NCBI RefSeq assembly: GCF_033100115.1
Contig: NZ_CP136910.1
Location: forward strand, 620,001-684,000
Reading direction: 5' to 3'
Source: Anaerocolumna sp. AGMB13020
GTDB taxonomy: Bacteria; Bacillota; Clostridia; Lachnospirales; Lachnospiraceae
Length of the DNA: 64,000 nucleotides
Part shown: in pieces, positions 53,687 to 62,260 of the stretch
Layout of the letters: each line of letters begins with the position of its first letter
Numbering within the stretch: the stretch's first letter is position 1
The notes under the pieces: model-generated
What the model was told of the DNA's origin: nothing
Seen by the model: the letters and a program-made list of their open reading frames with translations, nothing else
Databases searched by the model: none
Program-made: the position numbers and the translations under genes

Positions 53687-54181
53687 TTATGACAGACTTC
53701 CGCATTCACCGTCTTCGCCTTTTAAAATTGCAAGACCGTGTTCTAAAGAATCAATAATATAACTTAAGTTCTCTCTTACTGCCTTAGGGCTCCCCGGCAG
53801 ATTGATAACCAGTGTTTTTTTCCTAATAACTGCTGTTCCTCTGCTGAGCATAGCCCTTTTGGTTATCTGAAGACTATGATAACGCATTGCCTCAGCAATA
53901 CCCGGCACTTCTCTCTCTCCAATATTTTTAGTAGCCTCCGGCGTTACGTCCCTTTCGGAAAATCCTGTTCCACCAGTGGTAAGAATCAGGTCCACTTTTC
54001 CAGAATCACACCATTTAATCATGGTATCTTCCAGCTGCTTTTGCTCATCAGGCAACAGGATGTACTCTATAACCTGAAACCCATACTCACTGGTTAATTC
54101 TTTAATAACCATGCCGCTGGTATCCGTTCTTTCTCCCTTGCTTCCTTTATCACTGGCCGTAATGATGCCTACTCTAATCAT
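53687..54181 (-). CDS. mogA: Molybdopterin adenylyltransferase (MogA/MoaB family)
   Basis: 164 residues: GIITASDKGSKGERTDTSG, LILTTGGTGFSERDVTPEA, GIAEAMR and INLPGSPKAVRENL. It adenylates molybdopterin before metal insertion; in clostridia the MoaB/Mog types cannot be told apart by eye. The ATG at 54181 follows GAAGGAGG. Last gene of a molybdenum-cofactor operon (arsC-like, moaC, moaA, MOSC, mogA). Confidence 0.9.
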   Translation of the reverse strand: MIRVGIITASDKGSKGERTDTSGMVIKELTSEYGFQVIEYILLPDEQKQLEDTMIKWCDSGKVDLILTTGGTGFSERDVTPEATKNIGEREVPGIAEAMRYHSLQITKRAMLSRGTAVIRKKTLVINLPGSPKAVRENLSYIIDSLEHGLAILKGEDGECGSLS

Positions 54182-54261
54182 AACCTTCCTCCTTCACAAC
54201 CAATGATCCACCACTTTTTTTATATATTAAAAATCTCCAGAAAGCTTATACAAAGGTTAAG

Positions 54262-54693
54262 TCAGTTTAATGTCTTGATATCATCCCCTACTGAAATAAT
54301 CCCACCTCTTAAGACCACTGCAAATACACCTTCTCTGGGCATTATACAATCCCCGACTTTATAATAGATTTCGCAATGGCTATGGCATTCCTTACCAATC
54401 TGGGTAATTTCAAATAAGACCTCCCCTGATTCCAACCTGGTACCAATAGGCAGGTTTCTTAAGTCATAGCCTTCTACAATTACATTCTCACCAAAGGCAC
54501 CTTTCTCAACTCCGGCACCTTTCTGATTAAATTCCTCTATTTTCTCCTGAGATATCAGGCTTACCTGCCTGTGCCAGTTTCCGGCATGGGCATCGCCTTC
54601 AATGCCATAATTCTCAATAAATCTGGCCGTATCAATGCTTATTTTCTGAGTACCTCTTTTTTCACTGATGCAAAGAGCCACTATTTTCCCCAT
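54262..54693 (-). CDS. MOSC-domain protein
   Basis: 143 residues: GKIVALCISEKRGTQKISID, FIENYGIEGDAHAGNWHRQV, GAFGENVIVEGYDL, GTRLESGEVLFEITQIGKEC and the C-terminal MPREGVFAVV. The MOSC fold carries a conserved Cys (KECHSHCEIY) that handles sulfur or the molybdenum cofactor. The ATG at 54693 follows AAAGGGGC, just past the moaA stop; a longer frame overlapping moaA is not used. Confidence 0.88.
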   Translation of the reverse strand: MGKIVALCISEKRGTQKISIDTARFIENYGIEGDAHAGNWHRQVSLISQEKIEEFNQKGAGVEKGAFGENVIVEGYDLRNLPIGTRLESGEVLFEITQIGKECHSHCEIYYKVGDCIMPREGVFAVVLRGGIISVGDDIKTLN

Positions 54694-54709
54694 AGAGACT
54701 GCCCCTTTC

Positions 54710-55699
54710 TTAACCGCCAATCTGCGACATTCCTTTATCCTCCAGAGTTTCAGAGAAAGCAGGTCTGTCTTTCGTAAAAACATGGCTTTCCGGTTTTCTG
54801 TCAATCGCGTTCTTGATCATATCCTTTATTTCTTCTTTTGAACTTCCTTCCCTCAGCGCTGCTTTTATATCTGTACCGCCGCTGTATTGAAGACAGGTCT
54901 TAAGTATTCCGGCAGAAGTCAGCCTTACCCGGTTACAGGAGGAGCAGAATTCGTGACTTACTGCACTGATAAAACCAATTTTACCTTGAAAACCGGGAAT
55001 ACTATAATACTTTCCGGGACCATTTCCCAGACTTTTAGTATATTGCTCTAATTCTCTGTAAGAACTTCTAAGAATATCTATTATCTCTTGTTCAGAATAA
55101 CCTTCCATGTGTTTTCCATACCCCAGTGGCATTACTTCTATAAAACGAACATGGAGTTTTGTATCCTTTGCCAGGGCGGCTAAAGCTAACAAACTATCCT
55201 TATCATGAAACTTCCTTAAAGGTACACAGTTTATCTTAATCGGTACATTCTGATATGCAAGAGCTTTAGTTATACTTTCCCTAACCTTTAATAATCCGTC
55301 AAAGCCTGTTAACTCTGTGAACTTATTCTGGTCTAACGTATCCAGGCTGATATTGATACCATCAATGCCTGCCTTTATCAGTGCTTCCAGCTGCTCCTCC
55401 AGATAAATACCATTGGTGGTAAGGGTTACTTTCTCTATCCCCTTGATCTGTTTCAGTTTTCCGACCAGACCAATGATGTCTTTTCGTACCAGCGGTTCGC
55501 CGCCTGTCAGCTTAATCTTTCGAATTCCAAGTTCACCAAAGCATTCTGCTATGGAAACAATTTCCTCACAGGTCATAACAGCACTGTGGGGAAGGAAGGT
55601 AACTCCCTCCTTTGGCATACAGTATACACATCTTAAATTACAGCGGTCAGTTACGGATATGCGCACATAGTCTATTTCTCTGTTGTATTTATCTATCAT
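54710..55699 (-). CDS. moaA: MoaA, GTP 3',8-cyclase
   Basis: 329-residue radical-SAM enzyme for the first step of molybdenum-cofactor synthesis. The N-terminal cluster is CNLRCVYCMP. KLTGGEPLVRKDI is the GGEP motif. The C-terminal GTP-binding cluster is FCSSCNRVRLTSAG...CL. The family's C-terminal double glycine is present (SQIGG), as needed for function. Start ATG 55699. The operon needs Mo, consistent with the MoFe nitrogenase nearby. Confidence 0.95.
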   Translation of the reverse strand: MIDKYNREIDYVRISVTDRCNLRCVYCMPKEGVTFLPHSAVMTCEEIVSIAECFGELGIRKIKLTGGEPLVRKDIIGLVGKLKQIKGIEKVTLTTNGIYLEEQLEALIKAGIDGINISLDTLDQNKFTELTGFDGLLKVRESITKALAYQNVPIKINCVPLRKFHDKDSLLALAALAKDTKLHVRFIEVMPLGYGKHMEGYSEQEIIDILRSSYRELEQYTKSLGNGPGKYYSIPGFQGKIGFISAVSHEFCSSCNRVRLTSAGILKTCLQYSGGTDIKAALREGSSKEEIKDMIKNAIDRKPESHVFTKDRPAFSETLEDKGMSQIGG

Positions 55700-55730
55700 A
55701 GAACCGCCTCATTTCATAAGTCGAATTACT

Positions 55731-56237
55731 TTATGCATCCATTAATCCACCAGAAGCATCACGGTTTAGGAACACCCCGCTTTTACCGCCTGTCTTTTCT
55801 TCCAGCCTGATATCTGTCATTACCATTGATTTGTCCAGTGCTTTGCACATATCATAAATGGTAAGCAGTGCGATCTGGACACCGGTAAGAGCCTCCATCT
55901 CAACGCCTGTCTTGCCTTCTGTTTTCACCTGGCAGATTGCAGTTATAGCAGACCTCTCTTTCTCAATCTCAAAATCCAGTGAGCACTTTTGAATCATAAG
56001 AGGATGACAGAGAGGAATGAACTCCCAGGTTCGCTTTACTGCCATTATTCCGGCTAATCTGGCTACGGATAATACATCCCCTTTTTCAATTTCCTTATTT
56101 GTGATTGCTTCAAGGATTCTACTGCTTACAATTATTTTCCCTCTCGCCGTTGCTGTTCTTTGTGTAATTTGCTTACCGGAGACATCCACCATATGGGCAT
56201 TTCCTTCTCCATCAAAATGACTCAGCTTATTTTCCAT
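55731..56237 (-). CDS. moaC: MoaC, cyclic pyranopterin monophosphate synthase
   Basis: 168 residues: HMVDVSGKQITQRTATARGK, AGIMAVKRTWEFIPLCHPL, TGVEMEALTGVQIALLTIYD and the catalytic Lys/Asp context CKALDKSM. It converts the MoaA product to cPMP. The ATG at 56237 overlaps the upstream arsC-like gene by 11 bp, so translational coupling probably replaces its weak ribosome site. Confidence 0.95.
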   Translation of the reverse strand: MENKLSHFDGEGNAHMVDVSGKQITQRTATARGKIIVSSRILEAITNKEIEKGDVLSVARLAGIMAVKRTWEFIPLCHPLMIQKCSLDFEIEKERSAITAICQVKTEGKTGVEMEALTGVQIALLTIYDMCKALDKSMVMTDIRLEEKTGGKSGVFLNRDASGGLMDA

Positions 56238-56580
56238 AGAATTCTGACCAATCCTTTTCTTTAAAACCAATCAATACAGTATCCTTATCAATTATTATAG
56301 GACGTTTAACCAGCATACCATCACTTCCCAGCAATTGGTATTGTTCCTCTTCAGAAATTGTGGGTAGTTTATCCTTTAATTCCAGTTCTTTATAAACCAA
56401 ACCACTGGTATTGAAAAATTTCTTTAAAGGAAATCCGCTTAATTCGTGCCAGTCCTTTATCTCTTCTGGTGCGGGATTGTCCGCCTTAATATCTCTTGCT
56501 TCATAACTTATGTGATTATCATCCAGCCACTTTTTAGCTTTCTGACAGGTTGTACATTTGGGATACCATAAAAATAGCAT
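56227..56580 (-). CDS. ArsC/Spx-family thioredoxin-fold protein
   Basis: 117 residues: LFLWYPKCTTCQKAKKWLDD, YEARDIKADNP, FFNTSGLVYKELELKDKL, and LVKRPIIIDKDTVLIGFKE. It belongs to the YffB/ArsC-like reductases with CxxC. Whether it reduces arsenate is unknown, since no other ars genes adjoin. The ATG at 56580 follows AAGGAGGAAG. It is first in the molybdenum-cofactor operon and overlaps moaC. Confidence 0.88.
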   Translation of the reverse strand: MLFLWYPKCTTCQKAKKWLDDNHISYEARDIKADNPAPEEIKDWHELSGFPLKKFFNTSGLVYKELELKDKLPTISEEEQYQLLGSDGMLVKRPIIIDKDTVLIGFKEKDWSEFYGK

Positions 56581-56617
56581 TTGTCTTCCTCCTTATCCTT
56601 ACAGGCAATCTCATCTG

Positions 56618-57379
56618 CTAATAGCAGGTATAAAGCCTGCCATTCTTTTTAAGCCAGTCACGTTTGATCTTGTAATCCGGCAGTACTTTTTCCACCTCAA
56701 ACCAGAAGTTTTTAGAATGATCCATGTGTTTTCTATGTGCCAGTTCATGTATTACCACATAATCGATAATTGCTTCCGGCATCATCATCAGCTTCCAGTT
56801 AAAATTCAGGTTACCTTTGCTGCTGCAGCTGCCCCATCTGGTCTTTTGTTCCCGGACAGTGATTCTTCCATAATCGGTACCCATTCGTTTTGCATAATAA
56901 GAAGCTTTCATTTCAAGAGTGTCTTTTGCATAACGTCTGTACCAGTCCGCAATATATTCTCTGATGACAGCTTTATCTTCTGTCTGGGTTTCAATTGTCA
57001 GTATACGCTTACCATCAGGAAGTTTATGATAGTGAAGATTAACAAAATCTCTTCCGCCTCTTTGAACAATCTGTAAGGTCAGCTCACCCAATACAAAAGG
57101 AAGTGAAGCTCCGTCCTGATATATTTTTTCATACCCTGCCTGAGCGGTTAATCCGCCTTCCTTCTCTTTGTAATTGCAGAATTCTTTATATTTATTATAT
57201 AATCTGTATTTATTCTCATTGATCAGCTGCTTGACTTCATAGTCCGGAACGCGGTTAGGAACTCTTGCAGTCATAGTGCCATCGGCTTTCAGCTCAAGGC
57301 TTATGGTTTTTCTGGCTGAATAGACAACCTTTACTGCAAACTTTTCATTATCAACTTCAAAATTAACCTCTTTCAGCAG
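56618..57379 (-). CDS. YgjP-type M48-like zinc metallopeptidase, probably with a CTG start
   Basis: About 253 residues. TRWGSCSSKGNLNFNWKLMM and the zinc motif VIHELAHRKHMDHSKNFW identify the YgjP/DUF45 family. The open frame has an ATG at 57445, but that ATG lies inside the spacer of a good promoter (57434-57462), so it would not be in the mRNA. The transcript carries AAGGAGG with CTG 57379 nine nt downstream and no in-frame ATG, GTG or TTG nearby; CTG is therefore the best start. Substrate unknown. Confidence 0.78.
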   Translation of the reverse strand: MLKEVNFEVDNEKFAVKVVYSARKTISLELKADGTMTARVPNRVPDYEVKQLINENKYRLYNKYKEFCNYKEKEGGLTAQAGYEKIYQDGASLPFVLGELTLQIVQRGGRDFVNLHYHKLPDGKRILTIETQTEDKAVIREYIADWYRRYAKDTLEMKASYYAKRMGTDYGRITVREQKTRWGSCSSKGNLNFNWKLMMMPEAIIDYVVIHELAHRKHMDHSKNFWFEVEKVLPDYKIKRDWLKKNGRLYTCY

Positions 57380-57433
57380 TTTATGACACCTCCTTACAGG
57401 ATTAATTGTTTGACTGATTAATCTATAGCAGGT

Positions 57434-57462
57434 ATTATAGCACATCTTTATTGAATATCCAA
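57434..57462 (-). promoter_or_regulatory. Promoter of the YgjP-type gene
   Basis: On the minus strand TTGGAT (57462-57457), 17 bp, TATAAT (57439-57434). Transcription would start near 57427, downstream of the apparent ATG at 57445. Confidence 0.65.
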
Positions 57463-57655
57463 TAAAAAAACTTCTACAGCAGATAATGCTGTTATTATTT
57501 TAAACAGTAATGAAACTTCATTTCAAACCTTCTATCCATTTTCCAAAATAATATAAAGTTGAAATAAAGCCCTCTGTATAATTAACCATTAAACTCATAA
57601 AGTTTCATTTATAAATAATCAGTAATATGGGTATTCTAATTTCGGAGGTGATTTT

Positions 57656-58081
57656 ATGAAAGTAAAAGACATTATGTCAACAGAAATAGAAAGTGTATGC
57701 TGCGAAGATTCTATTGAAAAATGTGCCCAGCTGATGAAACAACATGATATCGGTTCTCTCCCTGTTTGTGATAATGATAGAGTTGTTGGTATTGTTACCG
57801 ACCGAGATCTGGCTTTACGAAGTATTGCAGAAGGTCAGGATTGGAAGTCACAGAAGGTCGCCGATGTCATGACAAAGAATCCTTCCCTTGGAAGCCCGGA
57901 TATGAATGTAAAAGATGCTGCAGAGATAATGAGCCGCCAACAGATCAGGCGTTTGCCTATCGTGGAAAACAACAGTCTGGTAGGAATTGTTGCTTTAGGT
58001 GATATCGCCCTTGAGCCTGCCCTATCCGACAAAGCCGAAGACAGCTTACGGGATATCTCTAAGCCAAACCATTTCCACTAG
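57656..58081 (+). CDS. Two-CBS-domain protein
   Basis: 141 residues. CBS 1: VKDIMSTEIESVCCEDSIEK to VGIVTDRDLALR; CBS 2: VADVMTKNPSLGSPDMNVKD to LVGIVALGDIAL. Stand-alone CBS pairs bind adenine nucleotides and act as energy or redox sensors; the partner is unknown. The ATG at 57656 follows CGGAGGTGATTTT. The MITE-like repeat begins at its stop codon. Confidence 0.88.
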   Translation: MKVKDIMSTEIESVCCEDSIEKCAQLMKQHDIGSLPVCDNDRVVGIVTDRDLALRSIAEGQDWKSQKVADVMTKNPSLGSPDMNVKDAAEIMSRQQIRRLPIVENNSLVGIVALGDIALEPALSDKAEDSLRDISKPNHFH

Positions 58082-58272
58082 GGTGAGTTGAAAACTGTTT
58101 GTAATGTGCTGGAGTGTGTGATGAAAACTTTGTGAAATGCTGGAAATTCCACTTTGTGGGAAGCAATATGTAAAAAACAGCAAGGCGGAATTTCTGGACG
58201 ATGTGGTGTTGCGTTCCCAATACCGCAAAGGCGAGGCTTTCAGAACGGTACAATGAGTTTTTCCTACACACC
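58081..58272 (-). repeat. MITE-like dispersed repeat, copy B
   Basis: The inverse complement aligns with 50011-50184 along its whole length: GTGTGTAGGAAAAACTCATT at one end, GGGTGAGTTGAAAACTGTTT at the other. It abuts the stop codon of the CBS gene. No ORF. The two copies differ enough to be old. Confidence 0.7.
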
Positions 58273-58284
58273 TTAAGCAAATAA

Positions 58285-58327
58285 AAAGCTGTTACCTGCC
58301 AGAAGATTACTGGTTCGTAACAGCTTT
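58285..58327. terminator. Terminator of the nifH2-nifB-nifX operon
   Basis: AAAGCTGTTAC (58285-58295) pairs with GTAACAGCTTT (58317-58327), with an inner CCAG/CTGG stem; on the minus strand it runs into TTTTTATTTG. Confidence 0.85.
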
Positions 58328-58365
58328 CATTCACTATGAATCCTACCATTCGTCAGATTATCCCT

Positions 58366-58725
58366 TTACTTTTGTTGATAAATAAAGTTAATCCTTTTGT
58401 CATATTCCATAAGTTTGTTAACCGCACTGTCAATATAATGTCTTATAGTCAATACAGTAATTCCCTTCTTATTCAGCACATACTCCGCAGAAGGCCCAAT
58501 TTGGCTTACAAGGATATAACGGCAATCCGCTAACCTTTCAGCAATGTTATACAGAACCTCAGCTTCATGTTCCTTCCCCTGACAGACAGGAGTCAGCTTT
58601 CTTTCCTCCAGATACCGAAACTCCTCCCTGTCATTCACTTCGCCTATGTAGAAATATTCCGCTCTTCCGAAATGCTGATTAACCACTTTTCCGTCCGTGC
58701 TTGCAATTGCAATCTTGTAAGCCAT
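58366..58725 (-). CDS. NifX/NafY-type nitrogenase cofactor-binding domain protein
   Basis: 119 residues: YKIAIASTDGKVVNQHFGRA, FYIGEVNDREEFRYLEERKL, CQGKEHEAE, and CRYILVSQIGPSAEYVLNKK. This is the 'dinitrogenase Fe-Mo cofactor' fold of NifX, NafY and the NifB C-terminal domain, which carries NifB-co or FeMo-co. The His in HFGR is the usual cofactor ligand. The ATG at 58725 follows TTGGAGG. It stands where NifB's own C-terminal domain would be, 47 bp after nifB. Confidence 0.88.
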   Translation of the reverse strand: MAYKIAIASTDGKVVNQHFGRAEYFYIGEVNDREEFRYLEERKLTPVCQGKEHEAEVLYNIAERLADCRYILVSQIGPSAEYVLNKKGITVLTIRHYIDSAVNKLMEYDKRINFIYQQK

Positions 58726-58772
58726 GTTTTCCCGCCCTCCAATATCTGGTTGTACTATCATCTATTTGCTCA

Positions 58773-59642
58773 TCAGCCGTGCGAGAATGTTTCTTTCATG
58801 GACAATCTTCCAAAATATATCTGGTCAGCAAATTCCTTCTCCCCCGGAATTCCCACTGCATCTGCACGACATCTCTGACAATGTCTGAATACGTCAATAT
58901 ATTTAGCCGCCTTCTGTCTTGCTCCGTCTATTTCAAAACATCCAGGCGCTTTTACCTCTTTTAACTCATGCTGCGGTATCAAGGGTATAATATTATAGAT
59001 TGTAGCACCTGCTTCACTGACTATTCTGGCGATTTCTTCAATATGATCTTCATTAATTCCAGGAATCAACACGGTATTAACTTTTATGGTTATACCCGCA
59101 GCAGCTACCTTCTTAATGCCTCTCAGCTGATTTTCTATCAGAATCCTTGCACCTTCTTCTCCTTCATACCTCTTACCGTGATAATATATACCAGTGCAGA
59201 TTTTTGCCTGTATGGACGGCGAAACCGCGTTTACGGTTACGGTAAGACTTTCAATACCTGTTTCTATCACTTCATCTGCTTTTTCATACAATAACAGTCC
59301 ATTGGTACTCATACATTTCAATAAATCCGGAAACTCCTTTTTTATCAACCTGAATGTATTTAATGCATAAGGCGAAGCCAAAGTATCACCAGGACCTGCA
59401 ATACCGGCTACGGTGATTTCCGGACAGAGTTCCAGGGATCTTCTGATAACCTCCAAAGCTTCCGATTCCTTTAATACACCGGAAGAAACACCGGGTCTTT
59501 GTTCTGTCTGATTGATCTTTCTGTCACAGAACTTACATTCTATGTTGCAACCGGGACTTACCGGTAAATGAATACGTCCTTTGTTTGTTTTATGCCCGCC
59601 GAAACAAGGGTGGGAAGCCTTTAAGTTTTCGTAATTGCTCAT
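58773..59642 (-). CDS. nifB: NifB-type radical SAM protein (short form)
   Basis: 289 residues: HPCFGGHKTNKGRIHLPVSP, the cluster motif CNIECKFC, AGPGDTLA, STNGLLL and VNTVLIPGINEDHI, with two further cysteines (HCQRCRADAVG). NifB fuses [4Fe-4S] units with a carbide to make NifB-co. This form lacks the fused NifX-like C-terminus, which is encoded as the next gene. It could supply NifB-co to the main nif cluster in trans, or serve the nifH2 system. ATG 59642; 65 bp after nifH2. Confidence 0.88.
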   Translation of the reverse strand: MSNYENLKASHPCFGGHKTNKGRIHLPVSPGCNIECKFCDRKINQTEQRPGVSSGVLKESEALEVIRRSLELCPEITVAGIAGPGDTLASPYALNTFRLIKKEFPDLLKCMSTNGLLLYEKADEVIETGIESLTVTVNAVSPSIQAKICTGIYYHGKRYEGEEGARILIENQLRGIKKVAAAGITIKVNTVLIPGINEDHIEEIARIVSEAGATIYNIIPLIPQHELKEVKAPGCFEIDGARQKAAKYIDVFRHCQRCRADAVGIPGEKEFADQIYFGRLSMKETFSHG

Positions 59643-59707
59643 ACCATTTCCCCCTTCTAATAATATGTTCTGCCGAAGCTTCTGATATTAGCCGCCTACG
59701 GGTATTC

Positions 59708-60586
59708 TTAGATGTTTACAGCATTTTCCGTTCTTATCGTGCCGGTTTCCAATGCAAGGAGATAATCTCCCCATTTGGCAGCCCATTCTCTCAATTCATT
59801 TGTCTCAAGAGGAGACGGCACTTTGGATTCGGTATGAGAAGCAATCTTCTTTGCAAGAGAACGGTATACCTCTGCCTGTGCAGATGCAGGTGCTGCTTCT
59901 ATGGTAGTTTTACCCTGAAGCTCACTCTGGGTTACCGTAACGGAACGCGGTACATATTCCACCACCTGCGTATGAGTCTGTTTTACAAAGTCATCAATGA
60001 TTTCTTTGGCATAAGGAGCATTGATGGAGTTAGCAATAACACCTCCAAGTAAAGCACCGGCAGAGTTGGAATATTTATGAATTCCTTTGAACAGGTTGTT
60101 GGAGGCATACACAGACATAAAATCAGCAGACGAAACCGTAAAAACATGCTCTGCAATACCTTCTCTAATCGGGACAGCAAAACCTCCGCAGACAACATCC
60201 CCCAATACGTCATATATAACATAGTCAAGATCCAGTTCCTCAAAGGTTTTCTGCTGCTTGAACAGCTCTACAGCTGTAATAATACCTCTGCCTGCACAAC
60301 CAACTCCAGGCGCGGGTCCGCCTGCCTCCACACAATATATCCCGTTAAATCCTTCATATATAACATCCTGTGCTTTTACGGTACTTCTTTCTCTTAAGGT
60401 ATCTAACACAGTCGGTATGTACTTTCCGTTTCTTAACGTATTGGTGGAATCACTTTTGGGGTCACAGCCAAACTGCATGACCTTGTATCCCATCTCTGAC
60501 AAGGCTGCTGAAATATTTGAGGTAGTTGTAGACTTACCGATACCGCCTTTTCCGTAAATTGCTATCTGTTTCGCTTTCTTTGCCAT
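59708..60586 (-). CDS. Nitrogenase iron-protein paralogue (divergent NifH)
   Basis: 292 residues: P-loop [31 protein letters not shown], and both [4Fe-4S] cysteines in GVGCAGRGI and [11 protein letters not shown], so a functional reductase fold. It differs clearly from NifH at 4511-5332 (FNGIYCVEAGGPAPG, YVPRSVTVTQSELQGKTTIE) and has about 20 extra C-terminal residues (LREWAAKWGDYLLALETG). That tail recalls nitrogenase-like reductases outside the Mo, V and Fe groups. No DK-type partner lies in this operon. The ATG at 60586 follows AAGGAGCAG. Confidence 0.85.
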   Translation of the reverse strand: MAKKAKQIAIYGKGGIGKSTTTSNISAALSEMGYKVMQFGCDPKSDSTNTLRNGKYIPTVLDTLRERSTVKAQDVIYEGFNGIYCVEAGGPAPGVGCAGRGIITAVELFKQQKTFEELDLDYVIYDVLGDVVCGGFAVPIREGIAEHVFTVSSADFMSVYASNNLFKGIHKYSNSAGALLGGVIANSINAPYAKEIIDDFVKQTHTQVVEYVPRSVTVTQSELQGKTTIEAAPASAQAEVYRSLAKKIASHTESKVPSPLETNELREWAAKWGDYLLALETGTIRTENAVNI

Positions 60587-60732
60587 AATTTCTGCTCCTT
60601 ACAATGATTTTGTGATTCTTAGGCAAAGGTCAGAAAATAAATTTCAAACCTTTCCTGAATAACCTGCATAGGAATTAAAAAATACGATTCATATAGGAAG
60701 AAAAGTCTTTCATAAAAGCTTTCCTATACAAG

Positions 60733-60774
60733 AAAAAGACCTCAGAAAACATGCTGCTGTTTTCCGAAGTCTCT
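60733..60774 (-). promoter_or_regulatory. nifH2 leader: terminator hairpin with AGAGAC at its foot
   Basis: A 14-bp stem (60737-60750 with 60759-60772, two G-U pairs) is followed on the minus strand by TTTTTC, 147 nt before the start. AGAGAC (60774-60769) overlaps the 5' arm. Just upstream, AAGT with ACTT and CTAG with CTAG can form an alternative hairpin that includes the first bases of the terminator arm. The leader is therefore a likely attenuator. Confidence 0.6.
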
Positions 60775-60875
60775 AGTTATCTAGTCAACTTGCGAGTGGT
60801 TAATGGGTATTCCATTATTTCTATAAGAACATATCTATATCATAGTATTCTTATATGTTTAATATGTTTATTGTA

Positions 60876-60904
60876 AGTATAGATATTTTTTCCTGCATTG
60901 TCAA
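60876..60904 (-). promoter_or_regulatory. nifH2 operon promoter
   Basis: On the minus strand TTGACA (60904-60899), 17 bp, TATACT (60881-60876). It gives a leader of about 280 nt. On the plus side, 60905-61159 shows no convincing gene; a 64-codon frame there has no ribosome site. Confidence 0.7.
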
Positions 60905-61159
60905 GTGTTTTTTATATTAATACAATGTTGGGTTATTTTTAATCTATTCAGGTGTTTTTTTAATGCTATATTAATAGATACATGTTATGCTGATAAAGAA
61001 CGTTCTATAGAAGTCAACCAAGGTGTTTCTGAAACTATTTGCAAGGGGCTGGATGTTTCGCTTTATGAGAGTTTATTTTCTTTACGGGTAAGAACGTGAT
61101 AAAAGGTGCGATTAAACAGAATCAGCTGTAATAAAATATAATAAAAAGGGAGTGTACTT

Positions 61160-62098
61160 ATGTTCGAAGAATTAAACAGCAAACTGGAACAAAGCAGACA
61201 AAATATCGGTAAATATCAAAGACTTGGAAACAAGCTTACCGATTATCGCAAACAATTAAATGAACTGGAGGATAAAAAATCAAATCTACTTACAGAACTT
61301 AAGAAAGAGGAGCGGGATTATGATAATCTGTTAAAGAAAAGCCTGAATAATCTTTTTCTTGAGATGCTTGGTAAAATGGAAGCCAGAGAACAGAAAGAAT
61401 ATCAGGATGTCATTGCTGTGAAGCTTAAACTGGAGGAAACCGAAACTCAACTTATGAACCTTAAAACCTCAATCCATCAGCTGGAGGAGGAACGTGCTTC
61501 CCTTTACAGCTGTGAAAGAGAATATGAAGAACTATATCAATTGAAATACCGACAATTATCAGAGAGTAATGCGGAATATGCTAAGAGGCTTCAAACCTTT
61601 GAAGAGCAGCTGCAATCTATTAAATGTAATCTGGCTGAAATCAGGGAAGCTGAAGCAGCTGGCAGAGCAGTCCTCTCTAAAATTGAACTAGCGGAAGAAA
61701 AACTTGATAGTGCACATGGCTGGGGTACCTGGGATATTCTTGGCGGAGGTTTGATCAGTGATGTTATGAAGCATTCTTATCTTGATGATGCCCAGGAAGC
61801 AGTAAATAGCATCCAAACTCTTCTTCATCATTTTCATACAGAACTTGCCGATATTAAACTGGATGAAAATTTAAGTGTTCAAATTAATGGATTTACTAAA
61901 TTTGCTGATTTCTTCTTCGACGGACTATTTTCAGATTGGGCTGTACAGTCAAAAATCAACTCTTCTATTGAAGATATCACTAGACTTCATTCCAGCGTAG
62001 ACAGAGTCATGGATAAACTCAATACCTTAAGAAAAACGGCAGAAGGTGATCTTACAAGAACAGAAGAGCAACGAAAGAATTTTATTGAAAACAGCTAA
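61160..62098 (+). CDS. Coiled-coil protein, unknown function
   Basis: 312 residues. Residues 1-195 are almost entirely heptad-like coiled coil (KLTDYRKQLNELEDKKSNLL, QLEEERASLYSCEREYEELY). A conserved glycine-rich turn, HGWGTWDILGGGLISDVMKH, is followed by a second helical region. No signal peptide or membrane helix. The central motif recurs in an uncharacterised group of Firmicute proteins, but I cannot name a function. ATG 61160 follows AAAAAGGGAG. The 162 bp to 62260 show no gene. Confidence 0.65.
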   Translation: MFEELNSKLEQSRQNIGKYQRLGNKLTDYRKQLNELEDKKSNLLTELKKEERDYDNLLKKSLNNLFLEMLGKMEAREQKEYQDVIAVKLKLEETETQLMNLKTSIHQLEEERASLYSCEREYEELYQLKYRQLSESNAEYAKRLQTFEEQLQSIKCNLAEIREAEAAGRAVLSKIELAEEKLDSAHGWGTWDILGGGLISDVMKHSYLDDAQEAVNSIQTLLHHFHTELADIKLDENLSVQINGFTKFADFFFDGLFSDWAVQSKINSSIEDITRLHSSVDRVMDKLNTLRKTAEGDLTRTEEQRKNFIENS

Positions 62099-62260
62099 GG
62101 CAGGGCTTACGCAGTTTGTGTCTGGCAGGGCATTTAAACTGTGCCACGGGTGTTCAGGCTCTTCTCAACTGACATTTTTCTTTAATTGTCAGTGCCTGAT
62201 ATCCCGGCTGAGGCAAGTGCAGAGAATCTTCTTGACTTGCCTTTTCAGCCTTTTACTCTC

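Noticed and set aside
57445..57445. ATG as start of the YgjP-type protein
   Set aside because: It lies between the -35 and -10 elements, upstream of the expected transcript start.
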